64,000 bases of DNA. It comes from Opisthocomus hoazin. Lineage: Eukaryota; Chordata; Aves; Opisthocomiformes; Opisthocomidae. Positions within the stretch are counted from its first letter, which is position 1. Each line of letters opens with the position of its first letter. A model generated the notes under the pieces. That model made no database searches. It had not been told where the DNA came from and saw only the letters and a program-made list of their open reading frames with translations. Of this stretch, positions 32,463 through 42,140 are shown piece by piece. The stretch spans positions 3,224,001 to 3,288,000 of the forward strand of contig NC_134419.1 in assembly GCF_030867145.1 (NCBI RefSeq), given 5' to 3'. Position numbers and translations under genes: made by a program.

Positions 32463-33775
32463 GTTAACGTGGGGGGGGGGGGGGGGAAGCGCAACTCCCG
32501 CGGCCGCGGACACGCGGGGGCTCCCCGGGAGACCCGCACCGGCCGGGGAACCGGCCCCGACCCGCCCGTCCTCGTCCCGCTCCCGAGCGAAGTGGCGGTT
32601 TGCAGGCCGGGGGCCCGATCCTGGCTGTGCGTTCGCCGGGGCGGGGAGAGCGGCATATAACGAGGGGGGGGTCGGGGGGGTCGGGGAGGGGGGGATGGCT
32701 CCGGGTACACTCTCCGGGCGGAGGGGACGGTCGTTTTGCCGGTGTTTCGGATCCGGTTACCCCCGAGACACCCCGGGGTGCGGCGTGACGCCTCTGACGC
32801 CGACAGGGATCTGTCACCGGCCGCGTCCAGTTCCGCCACACAAGTTTGCGGGAGGAAAAAGGAAAGAAAAAAGACCGAAAATAATAATAATTAAAAAAAC
32901 ACTTTCTACCGTCCGGGGGGGAGCGAGGGGCTGCGGGGGCTTCCCCGGTTGTCCCCAGCCCGCCGCTCCTTCGGCAGCACCGAGAGCTCCTGCCCGTCCC
33001 GACTGCAAACAACCCCCCCGGTTTGGGGTCTGGCTTCCCGCACCCCTCCCTCGCCCCCGCCGATGGGGGGGGAGGGAGAGGGGGTCCCAGCCCCGGGAGC
33101 GCGCGTGCCCCTGCCCCGCAGGCGCAGGGGGAGCCGCCGCGCCCCCTGCTGGCCCCGGTGCGTCACTGCCACCGGCAGCCCGCACCTGCCCGCCGCGGGA
33201 GGGGGGGGGGGGGGGGTCTGGCCGCCACCTCTCCCGACCCCTGCGTCCTCCCGGTACCATGCGGCCCCCCATCCCCGGGATGGGCTTCCCCGGCGCCGCG
33301 GGGTCCCGCCTGCCGCTCCCGAGGGGAAACCGTGGGGGGGTGGGGGGGGCGGGGGGGGAGAAAGAGTCCGATGGGAACGGAGGGGGAAGCGCGTCCCGGG
33401 GCCGCCGGTTCCGCCGCCGCGCAGATGCCGGGCCCGAGGTATCGCTGCTATGCGGGGAAAATATGAGCGAGTAATTTTATAAGGAACAAAGGCCCGGGGG
33501 GGGGGTATGGAATGAGCCCCCGCGATCCGGTGTCCTCCGCAAGCCCCGGATCAGCAGCTTCTCGAGCCCGAGAGCGAATTCAAGGCGGCTCCTTCCCCCC
33601 CTTTTCCCAGGGGTACCGGCTAAATTTAGGAATAACCCCCGCGCAGCCGCCCCGCACCCCCCCGCACCCCCCGGCCCAGCCAGCGTAGGGCCTTGCCCGC
33701 CGCCGACCCCCGCCCGCTCCCGGGGCCCGGTTCCCCAGCCCCCCCCGGCTCCCCCCCGCTCCCCCCCCCGGTGAT

Positions 33776-33895
33776 CGGCGAGTTCCCGATTTATAAAGTT
33801 CAAACTACCTCACCGCCGAGCTGCCCGGTTTATTTTCGTCCGCGCAGGCGGAGGTCTAAATATTTACTTAGGAAAAAATAATATTTGTTGCTTAC
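33776..33895. promoter_or_regulatory. AT-rich island; candidate regulatory element
   Basis: It contains atttataaagttcaaacta, gtttattttcg, ctaaatatttacttagg and aataatatttgttgc, the last two carrying forkhead-like TATTTAC and TATTTGT cores. This is a composition-based guess. Confidence 0.25.
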
Positions 33896-35021
33896 CGGGA
33901 CAGTCAGGACACACGCGCTTGGGTTTTTTTTTCGTTTTTTTTTTTCTTTTTTTTTTTTTTTTCTTTTAAATAATATTACTCCGCGGCTGCCGGCGGGGGG
34001 TTCGGGGTGAAACCAGCGCTTCGCCCCGCTCCTCCCGCAGCCAAACCCGCATCCCGCCCCGCCGCTTTTCCTGACAAAGACCGCGCGTTATTTGGGCGGA
34101 AAAAAAAAAAAAACACAAGCCAAGAAAAAAAAAATAAATCTAAATCCACCGAGGTTTCCCGAAAGGGACGAAAATTCAACGTTTTTGTGAGGGAGAGAAG
34201 GAAGAGCCGATCGCTGCCGGGGCGCGGGAGAGAGCGGCTGCCCGAACCCCCAAAGCGGCGTTTTAAATATTTTATTTTACTTATTTTATTTATTTGATTT
34301 GATTTGATTTGATATTTTTATATTATTTTTAATTTTTTCCTCTTGGCGGTCACTTTGTTTTATCCCCGAAAATGCACAGAAATGTACATTCCTTTTTTTT
34401 TTTTTTTTTTGCTTATCCACCCTTAAAAGTTACTCGGAATTCACCGGGAGCGGCTTTCCCGTTCCGCGGGAGCGCAGAGCCCCTCCTCCGAAACCGATCA
34501 TTTCTCCGACCTCAACGCAAGATCCGCGCTCTCGCAGCGCGCGGGCGCGTCTTCAATTTTGTTTATTTTTTTTTTTTTCCCCCCTCTTCAAATAAATCGC
34601 GAAGGTCGCTGAGACGGCCCCGAGGTGTTTTAATTAAATCCGTTTCCCTTCGAAGCAGCTCCGAAAGCCAAGCCCGAGCCTGCCCGGTCCGGCCGGGAAG
34701 CGGCGGCATCCCGGGATGCAGAGCTCAAGCCAGGCCGGGAAAAAAATGAATATATATTTAAAAAAAAACAAAACACAAAAAATATCCCGGCGCGGCTGCG
34801 GGAGCCCTCGGACCCGCCGGGGGAAGGTTGGATTCGGGAGGGATCGGTGCGGGGCCGGTGGCCGTGGCTGCGCGGACGGCGCGTCCCGAGGTGGCGGGAG
34901 GTACCGGTGGGGTGGGGGGGTGGAGGGGGGGTCACCCCACCGTGGGAGCCCGAACCGGTGGGTGCCGCAGCCCTGCGGCCGGGCGCCTCTCACACCGAGC
35001 AAGGGCAGAGCGTTTTAAAAA

Positions 35022-35027
35022 TTTATT
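35022..35027 (-). terminator. FOXD3: FOXD3 poly(A) signal (AATAAA), most likely
   Basis: On the gene strand the sequence is GTAAATAAATTTTT, about 540 nt after the stop codon. A second AATAAA lies at 35258-35263. The 3' UTR between them and the stop is T/A-rich with many homopolymer runs. The more distal site sits in a better AT-rich context. Confidence 0.55.
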
Positions 35028-35564
35028 TACAAAGTTGTGTACAACACGAAGGGATAACATTTAGAATACATATATTCATTCATATATAAACAGACTTCTA
35101 TAATAGAATGACAGCGTTTTCCTCCTGTTTTTTTTTTTCTTTTTCCTCCAAAAAAATTTTTTTGTCCGTTCGTTTAATATTTAAAATTTCCCCCGCTTAT
35201 TTTTTCTTTTTTTTAATACAATTTTTTTTTTTTTTTTTCTCTCCCTCCTTTTGTTCGTTTATTTCGGATAAAACCGCCCGGAGCGCCGGAACCTTCAAAA
35301 AAAGTGAAAGTTCGCGGCTCCTAATCGCGACCGTCATTCCGCCTCTTTAGAAAAATAAAAACCCCGAAAGCAACGTCAGTGATTTTTGATACAAATATGT
35401 ACAAGCGGGGGAAGGGGGGGGTGGGGGGTGATGCCCGCTGCTCCGAGCCCCCCCCCTCCCCCCGGCTCGGCAGCGGAGCCCCGAGGGGGCGGCCGTCGCT
35501 GGTGGCGGCTGGGGGGGGGGGGGGACTCAGAAGACGGAGACCCCCCCGGGGCCGGGGCCCGGGG

Positions 35565-36755
35565 CTACTGCGCCGGCCACTTGGCCTGCACGGCGGCGGC
35601 GGCGGGGGCCGAGGGCTGCAGGAACTGCCCCGCGATGATGTTGGTAGGCACGCTGAGGATGGGGGCGATGGCGGCGGTGGTCCTGGCCAGCGCCAGCGGC
35701 TGGTGGGCCATCAGGGCCGACTGCACGGTGACGGGCGGCCGCAGGAAAGTCTGAGCTCCGGCCGCCGAGCTGGCGGCGGGGACTCCGATGATGTTCTCGA
35801 TGCTGAAGGACGGCCGGCTGCTGGGCTCCGACTTGACGACCGACCCGGCGGCCCCCAGCCCGTTGAGCTGCAGCTGGAGCCCGGGCCCCAGCTGGGAGTT
35901 GAAGGCTTTGCGGCTCAGCTCGCCGGACGGCAGCAGCGGCACGGCGGGCGGCAGCACCGGCCCCACCGGGGGGATGTAGGGGTACTGCAGCGCGGCGGGG
36001 TGCGGGTAGGCGCCGGGGTGAAGCCCGTAGGGGCGGCCGTAGGGCCCGGCCAGGCCGTAGGCGCCGAAGCCCTGCATCATCAGGGCCGTCTGGTCCCGCA
36101 GGTGCTCCTGCTGGTGCCGCTTGAAGCGCTTCCTGCGGCGGAGGAAGCTGCCGTTGTCGAACATGTCCTCGGACTGCGGGTCCAGCGTCCAGTAGTTGCC
36201 CTTGCCGGGATTGCCGGGCTCCCGGGGGATCTTGACGAAGCAGTCGTTGAGGGAGAGGTTGTGGCGGATGCTGTTCTGCCAGGCGGGGAACTTCTCCCGG
36301 TAGTAAGGGAACCGGTTGCTGATGAACTCGCAGATGCCGCTGAGCGTCAGCTTCTTCTGCGGGCTCTGCAGGATGGCCATGGTGATCAGGGCGATGTAGG
36401 AGTACGGCGGCTTCACCAGGCTGCTCTTCGGCTTGCTCTGCCCCGCCGCCGTCCCGCCGCTCGCCCCCTCCTCGCCGCCGACCCCCTTGCCACCCTCCGG
36501 GCCCGCCGCCTCGCCCGGGCTGCCCCCCCCCGCCCCGCCGCCGCTCTCCGCGGGCAGCGCCGGTTCCGCCGCCTCGTCGGGCGGCAGGGCGGGGGGCGGC
36601 GGAGGGGGGGCCGGGAGGGGGCTGCCGGCCTCGCCGTCGCTCTCCTTGCCCAGCCCGTCGTCGCCTTCGCCCACCACGTCGATATCCACATCGTCGGCCG
36701 CCGGGACGGCGGGGCCGGACATGTCGCTGGAGCTGCCGCCTCCCGACAGGGTCAT
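35565..36755 (-). CDS. FOXD3: FOXD3, forkhead box D3 transcription factor (single exon, 396 aa)
   Basis: FOXD3 is a nuclear winged-helix DNA-binding protein, mostly a repressor, that maintains pluripotent cells and specifies neural crest. The forkhead domain is at residues about 115-208, from [10 protein letters not shown] through the recognition helix [13 protein letters not shown] (161-173) to [10 protein letters not shown]. The conserved start [14 protein letters not shown] and acidic [14 protein letters not shown] (21-34) identify FOXD3 among FOXD genes. FSIENIIG (317-324) is the eh1-like Groucho-binding motif. APILSVP (364-370) and the C terminus AKWPAQ also match. The frame is one uninterrupted exon, as in other vertebrates. 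The protein is shorter than the mammalian one (about 478 aa in human), mainly because Ala and His/Gln runs are absent. The linker (residues 41-105) is Pro/Gly/Ala-rich. ATG at 36755 is chosen because it gives the conserved N terminus. Confidence 0.98.
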   Translation of the reverse strand: MTLSGGGSSSDMSGPAVPAADDVDIDVVGEGDDGLGKESDGEAGSPLPAPPPPPPALPPDEAAEPALPAESGGGAGGGSPGEAAGPEGGKGVGGEEGASGGTAAGQSKPKSSLVKPPYSYIALITMAILQSPQKKLTLSGICEFISNRFPYYREKFPAWQNSIRHNLSLNDCFVKIPREPGNPGKGNYWTLDPQSEDMFDNGSFLRRRKRFKRHQQEHLRDQTALMMQGFGAYGLAGPYGRPYGLHPGAYPHPAALQYPYIPPVGPVLPPAVPLLPSGELSRKAFNSQLGPGLQLQLNGLGAAGSVVKSEPSSRPSFSIENIIGVPAASSAAGAQTFLRPPVTVQSALMAHQPLALARTTAAIAPILSVPTNIIAGQFLQPSAPAAAAVQAKWPAQ

Positions 36756-37415
36756 CCCCGCTCGGCGGACGGGGGGCGGCGGAGGAGGAGGAGGAGGAGG
36801 TGGAGAGGAGGAGGAGGAGGAGGAGGAGGAGGAGGAGGTAGGCGGCGGGGCCTCCCGCCCGCACCCCGCGGCGCGGCGGCGGGGGTCCCCCCGCTCCCCC
36901 CTGGGGCTAGACCCGAGCGGCCCGGCTGCCCCCCGCCGCGCCGTCCCCGCGGGGCATGGGGGGGCCGCGCCCGCTCCTCTCCCCTCCTGGCCGCCCGGTC
37001 ACCTCCGGCTCCGCTCCCCGCTCCCGCCGACGGGCATCGGTGCTCAGGCGGCGACGCCGGCTCCCGCCCGCCGCGCTCCGAGCCCGCCGGCCATGGGGAC
37101 GGCGACGACGACGGCGACGGGGGTCCGCGGGCTCCCGCCGCTCCACCGCTCCGCGGCCCCGCCTCGCTCCGCTTCGCCTTGCTCGGCGTCGGGGTCGGTC
37201 GCCTTTTTTTTGCTGTCGTTGTTTTTCTTTCTGTTGTTGTTGGGTTTTCCTCCTCTTTCCCGGCGGCTTTCTTTTTTTTTTGTCCCCCCCTGTCTTTTCT
37301 CCCCCCCTCCTCGGCGGAGGGAGGGGACGGAGCTCCCGGCGGCCGGGCGGGGCGGGGGCAGGAGGCCGGGGCGTCGCGGGGCCTCGCTCGCCACTTTGGA
37401 AGCTCGGCGGTCCGC
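36756..37415 (-). other. FOXD3: FOXD3 5' UTR (inferred) with (GGA)n repeat and short upstream ORFs
   Basis: Very GC-rich. A GGA repeat on the plus strand (36779-36838) gives a TCC-rich run in the transcript about 25-85 nt before the start codon. Three ATGs on the gene strand open short frames that end before the main start: 37094-37044 (16 codons), 37037-36999 (12 codons) and 36957-36907 (16 codons). The transcription start is inferred from the promoter motifs, so the UTR length is approximate. Confidence 0.45.
36779..36838. repeat. (GGA)n microsatellite in the FOXD3 5' UTR
   Basis: About 60 bp of GGA/GAG triplets with two interruptions (ggtgga and gagagg), lying between the inferred FOXD3 transcription start and its ATG. 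In an alternative frame it encodes Leu and Ser runs, which is not taken as coding. Confidence 0.9.
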
Positions 37416-37439
37416 TCTGCCTGATAGATTACTTTCCCG

Positions 37440-37484
37440 TTAAAGATATACTCGGAGGCGGCGCCACGTGACCGCGTGACGTCA
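37440..37484 (-). promoter_or_regulatory. FOXD3: Candidate FOXD3 core promoter: CRE, E-box, TATA-like
   Basis: In transcript direction: a full CRE palindrome TGACGTCA (37484-37477), a CACGTG E-box (37470-37465), then a TATA-like TATATCTTTAA (37450-37440). The spacing predicts a start near 37415-37420. The order and compactness fit an inducible core promoter placed in a CpG island, but no transcript end was available to confirm it. Confidence 0.5.
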
Positions 37485-37855
37485 GGGCCCCCCCGCCGTG
37501 AAGTCACGCCAAAAAAAAAAAAAAAAAACACCCCAAAAAAACCCCTCCCCGAGTTGTTTCACGGACCGGCAACAAAGAGCGGCGGCGGCGGCGGGGGCTC
37601 CGCTCGGCCCGCCCGTCCCGTCGGGGCCCCGGGACCCGCCGCCCGCTCGCAGTTGCCGAGGGCCCGGAGGCCGTCGCGGAGCTCTCGGCTGCGGCAGCCC
37701 CGGCAGCCCCGGCCCGGCGAAGAGCAGCGGTGGCAGCGCCTCAAACCGCCAAGTTCGGGCTCGGAAATGACTTTTCCGCGGTTTTCTGGCTTGCTTTTTT
37801 TCTTCTCTTCTTTTTTTCTTTCTCGGCAGCAGCGCCAGCTGGGAACGGAAGATCA

Positions 37856-37950
37856 GAGAATGGCTATTGATTAATCTATTAGGTTAGTTGCGGGGAGAAA
37901 TAAAAAAGACGTAAAATAACAAGGGGAAACTATAAATAAAGAAGCTTTTA
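37856..37950. promoter_or_regulatory. AT-rich island upstream of FOXD3 promoter
   Basis: The segment carries gctattgattaatctattag, with overlapping TGATTAAT-type PBX/homeodomain sites, and then several A/T-rich motifs (aataaaaaagacgtaaaata, actataaataaag). It lies about 0.4-0.5 kb upstream of the inferred FOXD3 start. It is a candidate proximal enhancer by composition and position only. Confidence 0.3.
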
Positions 37951-37958
37951 GCCGGTTC

Positions 37959-38191
37959 CTTCTTTTTTTATTTTTTTTCTCTCACCTCTTTTTTTTTCTC
38001 TCCCCTCTTTTTTCCCCCCTCTTTTTTTTCTCCCCTTTTTTTCTTTCTTTTTCTCTCCCCTCTTTTTTTCTCCCCTCTTTTTCCTTTTTTTCTCTCCCCT
38101 CTTTTTTTCCTCTCCGCTCTTTTTTTTCTCCCCTCTTTTTTTACCTTTTTTTTCCTTTCTTTCTTTCTTCTTCCCCCCCCCCCCCCCCCCC
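37959..38191. repeat. Long homopyrimidine tract (CTCTCCCCTCTTTTTTT)n ending in C19
   Basis: About 230 bp almost wholly of C and T on the plus strand, built from loosely repeated ctcccctctttttttct units and ending in 19 C residues (38173-38191). It begins about 540 bp upstream of the inferred FOXD3 start. Such tracts can form triplex (H-DNA) structures. The open purine-strand frame of Lys, Arg and Glu is an artefact. Confidence 0.95.
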
Positions 38192-40080
38192 GAGGTGTTA
38201 ACGACTTAATCGTTGCGGGCGTTAGCATACGAAAAAGTAGGAAATGAGGGAGTGTGTGTCAATGTGAGGACCGTATTGACGCGGCCCCAGGTAAGCCCCG
38301 GCCGGGGGAGAGGAGCCCGGCGGGGCGGGCGGGTGGGGGGGGGCCGGCCGCCCACCCGCTCCCAAGGAGAAGACCCCCCCACCCGGGACCTTTCCTTTTC
38401 ATTTCGCCCCGCCGATACCCTTGACTTTGTTTCGTGTTTGTCGGATCTCGGTAAATCAAATCCCGTTAGGAAAATACCCAACGGGCGACGGGGTTCCTGC
38501 GAGGGGTTCTGGTTTAGGAAAAGCCAACGGGTCCCTCTGCCCTGAAGCTCCTGGGGGGGCCTTGGAGCTGTCGGTGCCCCGACGGGACGCTCCGGCTTCT
38601 CCCCCCGTCCCGTCCCGCTCCGTTTTGACGCGTTTCCCCGCGGATCATCCTCGCCCCCGGCCTCTCCGCACCCGCGCACCTTCGCGTTCCCGCTTGTTGC
38701 CCCCGCTTTGCACCGCAGAGGCTCTCCCGAGGAAAGGGGGGGGGGGGAGGGAGAGCAACTCCGCAGCCCCCCGTTTCATTTGTTGCGCTTTTCTTTGCCG
38801 CAATAAAAGTCAAATTAATTGATTCATACCGTTAATTACGGCGCTCGGCGTGAAAAGAGACGTTTCCCCTCGATCGGGGCTCTCCCGCGCTGATCCAGCG
38901 TCCGATCCCGGCCCCGCTCCGCACCCCCCAAGGGGGGGAGCACCCCAGGGCTGGGGTTCAGCAGCGCATCCCGGAGCCCGCCCGGCTGGGAAGCGCTCAG
39001 AAGCCCACAGCGGGCGGAGCGGGGGGGGGGTGTGTGTGAAAGCTTTTCTAAAAAAGGGGAAACTTTCCCCGAAAAGCTCCGGGAGCCCCCAAAACCGCTT
39101 GAGCTGGGTGAGCGGGAGCAGGGGCTGCGTCCCGCCAAGAGATCAAATCATCACGGCAGCCTCCGCGGAGGCGGAAACCCACGGTAGCAACGCGGCCGGG
39201 AACGGAAAGCGGGTGCCCGTATGGAGAGAGATGGATTTAGCAACGGGAGAAAAACAAACTGCACCGGCCGGATCGATACGGAGCCGGATAGAGACACGGC
39301 GAGCGGGGGGGCTGGGGGGGAGGACGGAGTAAGTTATGACAGAGAGGGAGAAATTAATTACAGCTCGATTTGATTCTGATACGGCAAAGCGAGGTCCCGG
39401 CTGCGAGGCGAGTTAAAAATAAATCCGGAGGCTGAGCCTCGGGGGGGGGGTGGGGGGGCTGGGGAGGAAAGGCAGAGCTGGGGCGATTTCTGCTTCTGTA
39501 ATCGTTTTAAAGGAAGGAGAACCCGAAGGTGTCCCCTTTCATCTCCTTAAGCTTATTACTTTCACTAATGAGTTATATAAATCGTTGACCTGACCTGGAT
39601 TAAAGCGGCATTGCGGTGCGTTATAAACGTGCGGGGGTGAAGGGGCTGGCAGGAGAGGGACTGCGGGTGAGAAACCTCTGTAAAATAAACACATCGGAGT
39701 AGCGGGGGGGACAGGCACAACCCCCTCGCCCCCGGCCGGGGCTGGAGCGGGGCGAGCGGCGGGGCCGGAGCTGCGGGGCGGCCGGGCCGGGGACACCGGG
39801 GACACGGGGGACACCGGGCCTGGACCCCCCCGGCCGAGCTTCTCGCTAAAGATGCCGATTGCCAAATATATCTGCTTGTAAAAAAAATACTACTAATAAA
39901 AAAAATTAAGGCCTCTGTTTGCACGCGTTTGGTTTCTTTTTTCTTTTTTCTTTTTTCTTTTTTGCTTTTATTTTTTCCCAAATTGTAATAAATCTCCTGT
40001 AAAACCGGCAGACCTCAGTGTAAAACGAAATCGGTCGGGTTTCCAAAACGGCTTCGGATTTATTTGTATTGGAAATGTAT
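38192..40080. other. FOXD3 upstream CpG-rich flank; no gene seen
   Basis: GC-rich sequence broken by AT-rich patches at about 38770-38845 (gtcaaattaattgattcata, cgttaattacgg) and 39540-39620 (a TAAT-containing stretch ending cctggattaaagcgg). Also present are a (CTTTTTT)n run near 39933-39966 and a 10-bp triplicate ggggacaccg/ggggacacgg near 39788-39818. No recognisable coding sequence. Confidence 0.45.
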
Positions 40081-40262
40081 AAACATCCATTCCGCGAAAG
40101 GCAACACGTTTAATTAACGATGAGAGAGCAGTTAGGGGCAGAAAGCTAGTAAAATTGTGTGATAAATTTATGGCATTGTTAGCGTGCTTTTAATTATGGC
40201 TATTATGTTAATTATTTCACATTAGCATGGAGTTATCAGCAGCATGTCAGATTTAATCAAAA
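40080..40262. promoter_or_regulatory. AT-rich, homeodomain-site-dense segment; strong enhancer candidate
   Basis: Embedded in CpG-rich DNA about 2.7 kb upstream of FOXD3, this segment has TTAATTAA (40110-40117), ttttaattatgg, gttaattatttc, cattagcatgg and gatttaatcaaaac. The density of TAAT/ATTA cores and the sharp low-GC borders resemble deeply conserved vertebrate enhancers. Published work describes neural-crest enhancers of chicken FOXD3 (NC1, NC2). I cannot tell from sequence whether this is one of them. Confidence 0.4.
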
Positions 40263-40694
40263 CGAGCCTTTCTCTCGAAAATTGGGCTTTGCATTCGCCG
40301 CGAGGAGAACCGGGGGGTCCCGAGCCGAAGCCGCTCCCCCCCCCTTCTTTATTTATTTAAAAATAAATAAATGAAGGCTTTTAGAAAGAGGACTTCCCAT
40401 TGAAAAGAGCGGCTGGACGTGCTCCGGGCTGGTGCAGGCGGCAGATCCCTTCAGGCTACTGCGGAGGGGAGGCAGAGGAGAGAAGCGACGCGCTTGTTTT
40501 TTAGGAATTCACCGTTTTCCCCCCCTCCGGAGAAGGCACTTTATCATTTCGGCTCGTTCTGTCAAACAAGATGATGCCGCTCGTTTTTATCTGTCCCGTT
40601 TTACAAAGCCCCCCCCCCCTCCCCGGCTCCCACCGCCGGCCAGGACAACGCGCCCGGGTGCGAAAGAATAAAAGCGGCCAAGCCGGGAGCAGCT

Positions 40695-40727
40695 CGGATC
40701 GCTGCGCGGATCGCTGCGCGGATCGCG
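40695..40727. repeat. 12-bp tandem repeat (cggatcgctgcg)
   Basis: Two exact units plus a partial third, GC-rich, next to the GAGTG-type repeat. Confidence 0.8.
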
Positions 40728-40744
40728 GAGGAGGAAAGAGGAGG

Positions 40745-40801
40745 TGTGCGTGAGTGTGAGTGCGAGTGTGAGTGTGAGTGCGAGTGCAAGTGTGAGTGCG
40801 G
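40745..40801. repeat. (GAGTGY)n hexamer repeat
   Basis: About nine units of gagtgt/gagtgc with a few substitutions (gcgtgagtgtgagtgcgagt and onward). Confidence 0.9.
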
Positions 40802-41079
40802 GCGCGGCGGGGGCTCGCAGCGGGCCGGGGCCGGCTCCCCGCATCATCGCGGCCGTGGGTCCCGCACACGCTCCGCAGCCCCCGGAAAAAAAATAAAAAT
40901 AAATTTAAATATTAAAAATTTGGGAGAAGCCGCGGAGGCCGAGTTTTTGGGGGTCTCCGTCCCTGTTCCCCCCCCCCCCGAGGTGCGCAGCGGCCCCCAG
41001 CCCCGCTCCCCGCCTCCGCGCCCGCGGAGACCCGGTCAATCACCGCCCTGCTCCCCGACCCGCGCAGCCCCGCGCAGCC

Positions 41080-42140
41080 CCGCGCAGCCCCCTCCCCCGG
41101 CCGGCCCCGCTCTCCCTGCCCCACGGGAGCGGGGGGCTGCGACCACGGCAGCTGCTGGCTTATTTTTAGAGCATTTCCATTCCTCCGGTTAATTTTAGAT
41201 CGATTCATTATTTAGCCCCGGTTCGCCTTGAGGGAAATCCAAGCTGGGGGGGGGGGGGGGGGGAAGGCTGACGCTCCGCGACCGCGGGGCTTTCCCCCCC
41301 GTGCAGGGTGCGCGGCCGCGCAGGGGAAGGCAACCTCGGGGGGTCACCCCCAAACTTCGGGGGATACCCCCCCATACTTCGGAGGACCCCACCTCAAACT
41401 TCAGGGTACAGCCCCCAAACTTCAGGGGACACCCCCCACCCCGTGGGCTGCTGCAGGGGCTGAGCGGGCAGGGCCGCGGCACCCCGCGCTGTTTGCGCGC
41501 TGTTTGCGCGCTATTTGCGCCGCGTTTCCCTCCGAGCCGTGTGCAGGGGGTCCGGCGGCGCGGATTTTCTGCGGTCTTTTTTCCCCTTGGGGACACAACC
41601 ACAAACCTCCCCCCCTCCTGCCCTTCTTAACCGGGCGGAGGCAGCGGGGATGCCCCGCGGAACCACGCGTGGAGCCGCCCGCCGCCCACGGAGCGATGCG
41701 GGTTGGGTGGGCGCGGATCGACCTGCCCGCAGTCCCCCTCCCATCCACTCACCCCCCCCGAGCCCTCCCCCGGACAGCCCCGCGCCGTGCCCGCCCTCCC
41801 CCAGCCCCCACGCGTGGACACGAGGTGTCCCCCCCCCCCCCAACTCTTGCGTGGGGACATCCCCGTGTCGGTCCCAGGTGGGCATGGCCTGGGGACCCGG
41901 CAGCAGCGCTCAGGGGTCCCCACGACGCAGCCTCTCGGGGCTCACAAAATCAAAACCCAAATCAGAAGAGCAGAGCCCAAAGCAGGGAGAGAGCAAAACG
42001 AATCGAAATCAGTTAAAACCTGGAATTATTATGGTGCTGTGTGCGCAGAGAAACTCTGCTTCCGTCCGTGCGAGACGGCTGCAAAGTTGGTTAAGATCCA
42101 ATTAAGAAAAAAACCCCACACCAAAACTGAGCGGCAATCA
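41080..42140. other. End of the CpG-rich domain; short tandem repeats, no gene
   Basis: It holds a run of 18 G (41246-41263), four degenerate about 22-bp units around caaacttcrgggg (about 41346-41434), and three 11-bp units gcgctgtttgc (41486-41520). CpG density falls after about 42 kb. An open plus-strand frame continues to 43307 without resembling any protein. Confidence 0.5.
41346..41434. repeat. Degenerate ~22-bp tandem repeat with internal C/G complementarity
   Basis: Four units share 'acttcrgggg' flanked by C runs, so each unit could fold as CCCC..GGGG. Unit lengths vary by a base or two. Confidence 0.75.

Larger units (their letters stand above)
29860..34990. other. FOXD3-ALG6 intergenic region, mostly CpG island
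   Basis: From about 30.1 kb on, this is very GC- and CpG-rich, broken by AT-rich patches. It has many long compositional open frames on both strands but no recognisable protein. It contains G runs (G24 at 31654-31677, G16 at 32471-32486, G16 at 33201-33216). AT-rich islands at 32325-32462, 33776-33895 and 34255-34340 look like candidate regulatory elements. I find no evidence for a third gene. Confidence 0.5.

Noticed and set aside
35527-36864. 445-codon minus-strand frame overlapping FOXD3
   Set aside because: It is a shifted frame of the FOXD3 exon, begins at GTG, and opens with Leu/Ser runs from the GGA repeat. The true frame has the full forkhead domain.
35379-37424. 681-codon open frame on the plus strand across FOXD3
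   Set aside because: It lies antisense to the FOXD3 coding exon and its GC-rich UTRs. The Arg/Gly/Pro-rich product is what that composition gives, and nothing in it resembles a protein family.
36907-37531. N-terminal extension of FOXD3 upstream of 36755
   Set aside because: The frames there are not continuous with the FOXD3 frame, and the conserved FOXD3 N terminus begins at 36755.
39570-39600. Retinoic-acid-type response element at tgacctgacctgg
   Set aside because: The two half-sites overlap by one base, so they do not form a usable direct repeat.
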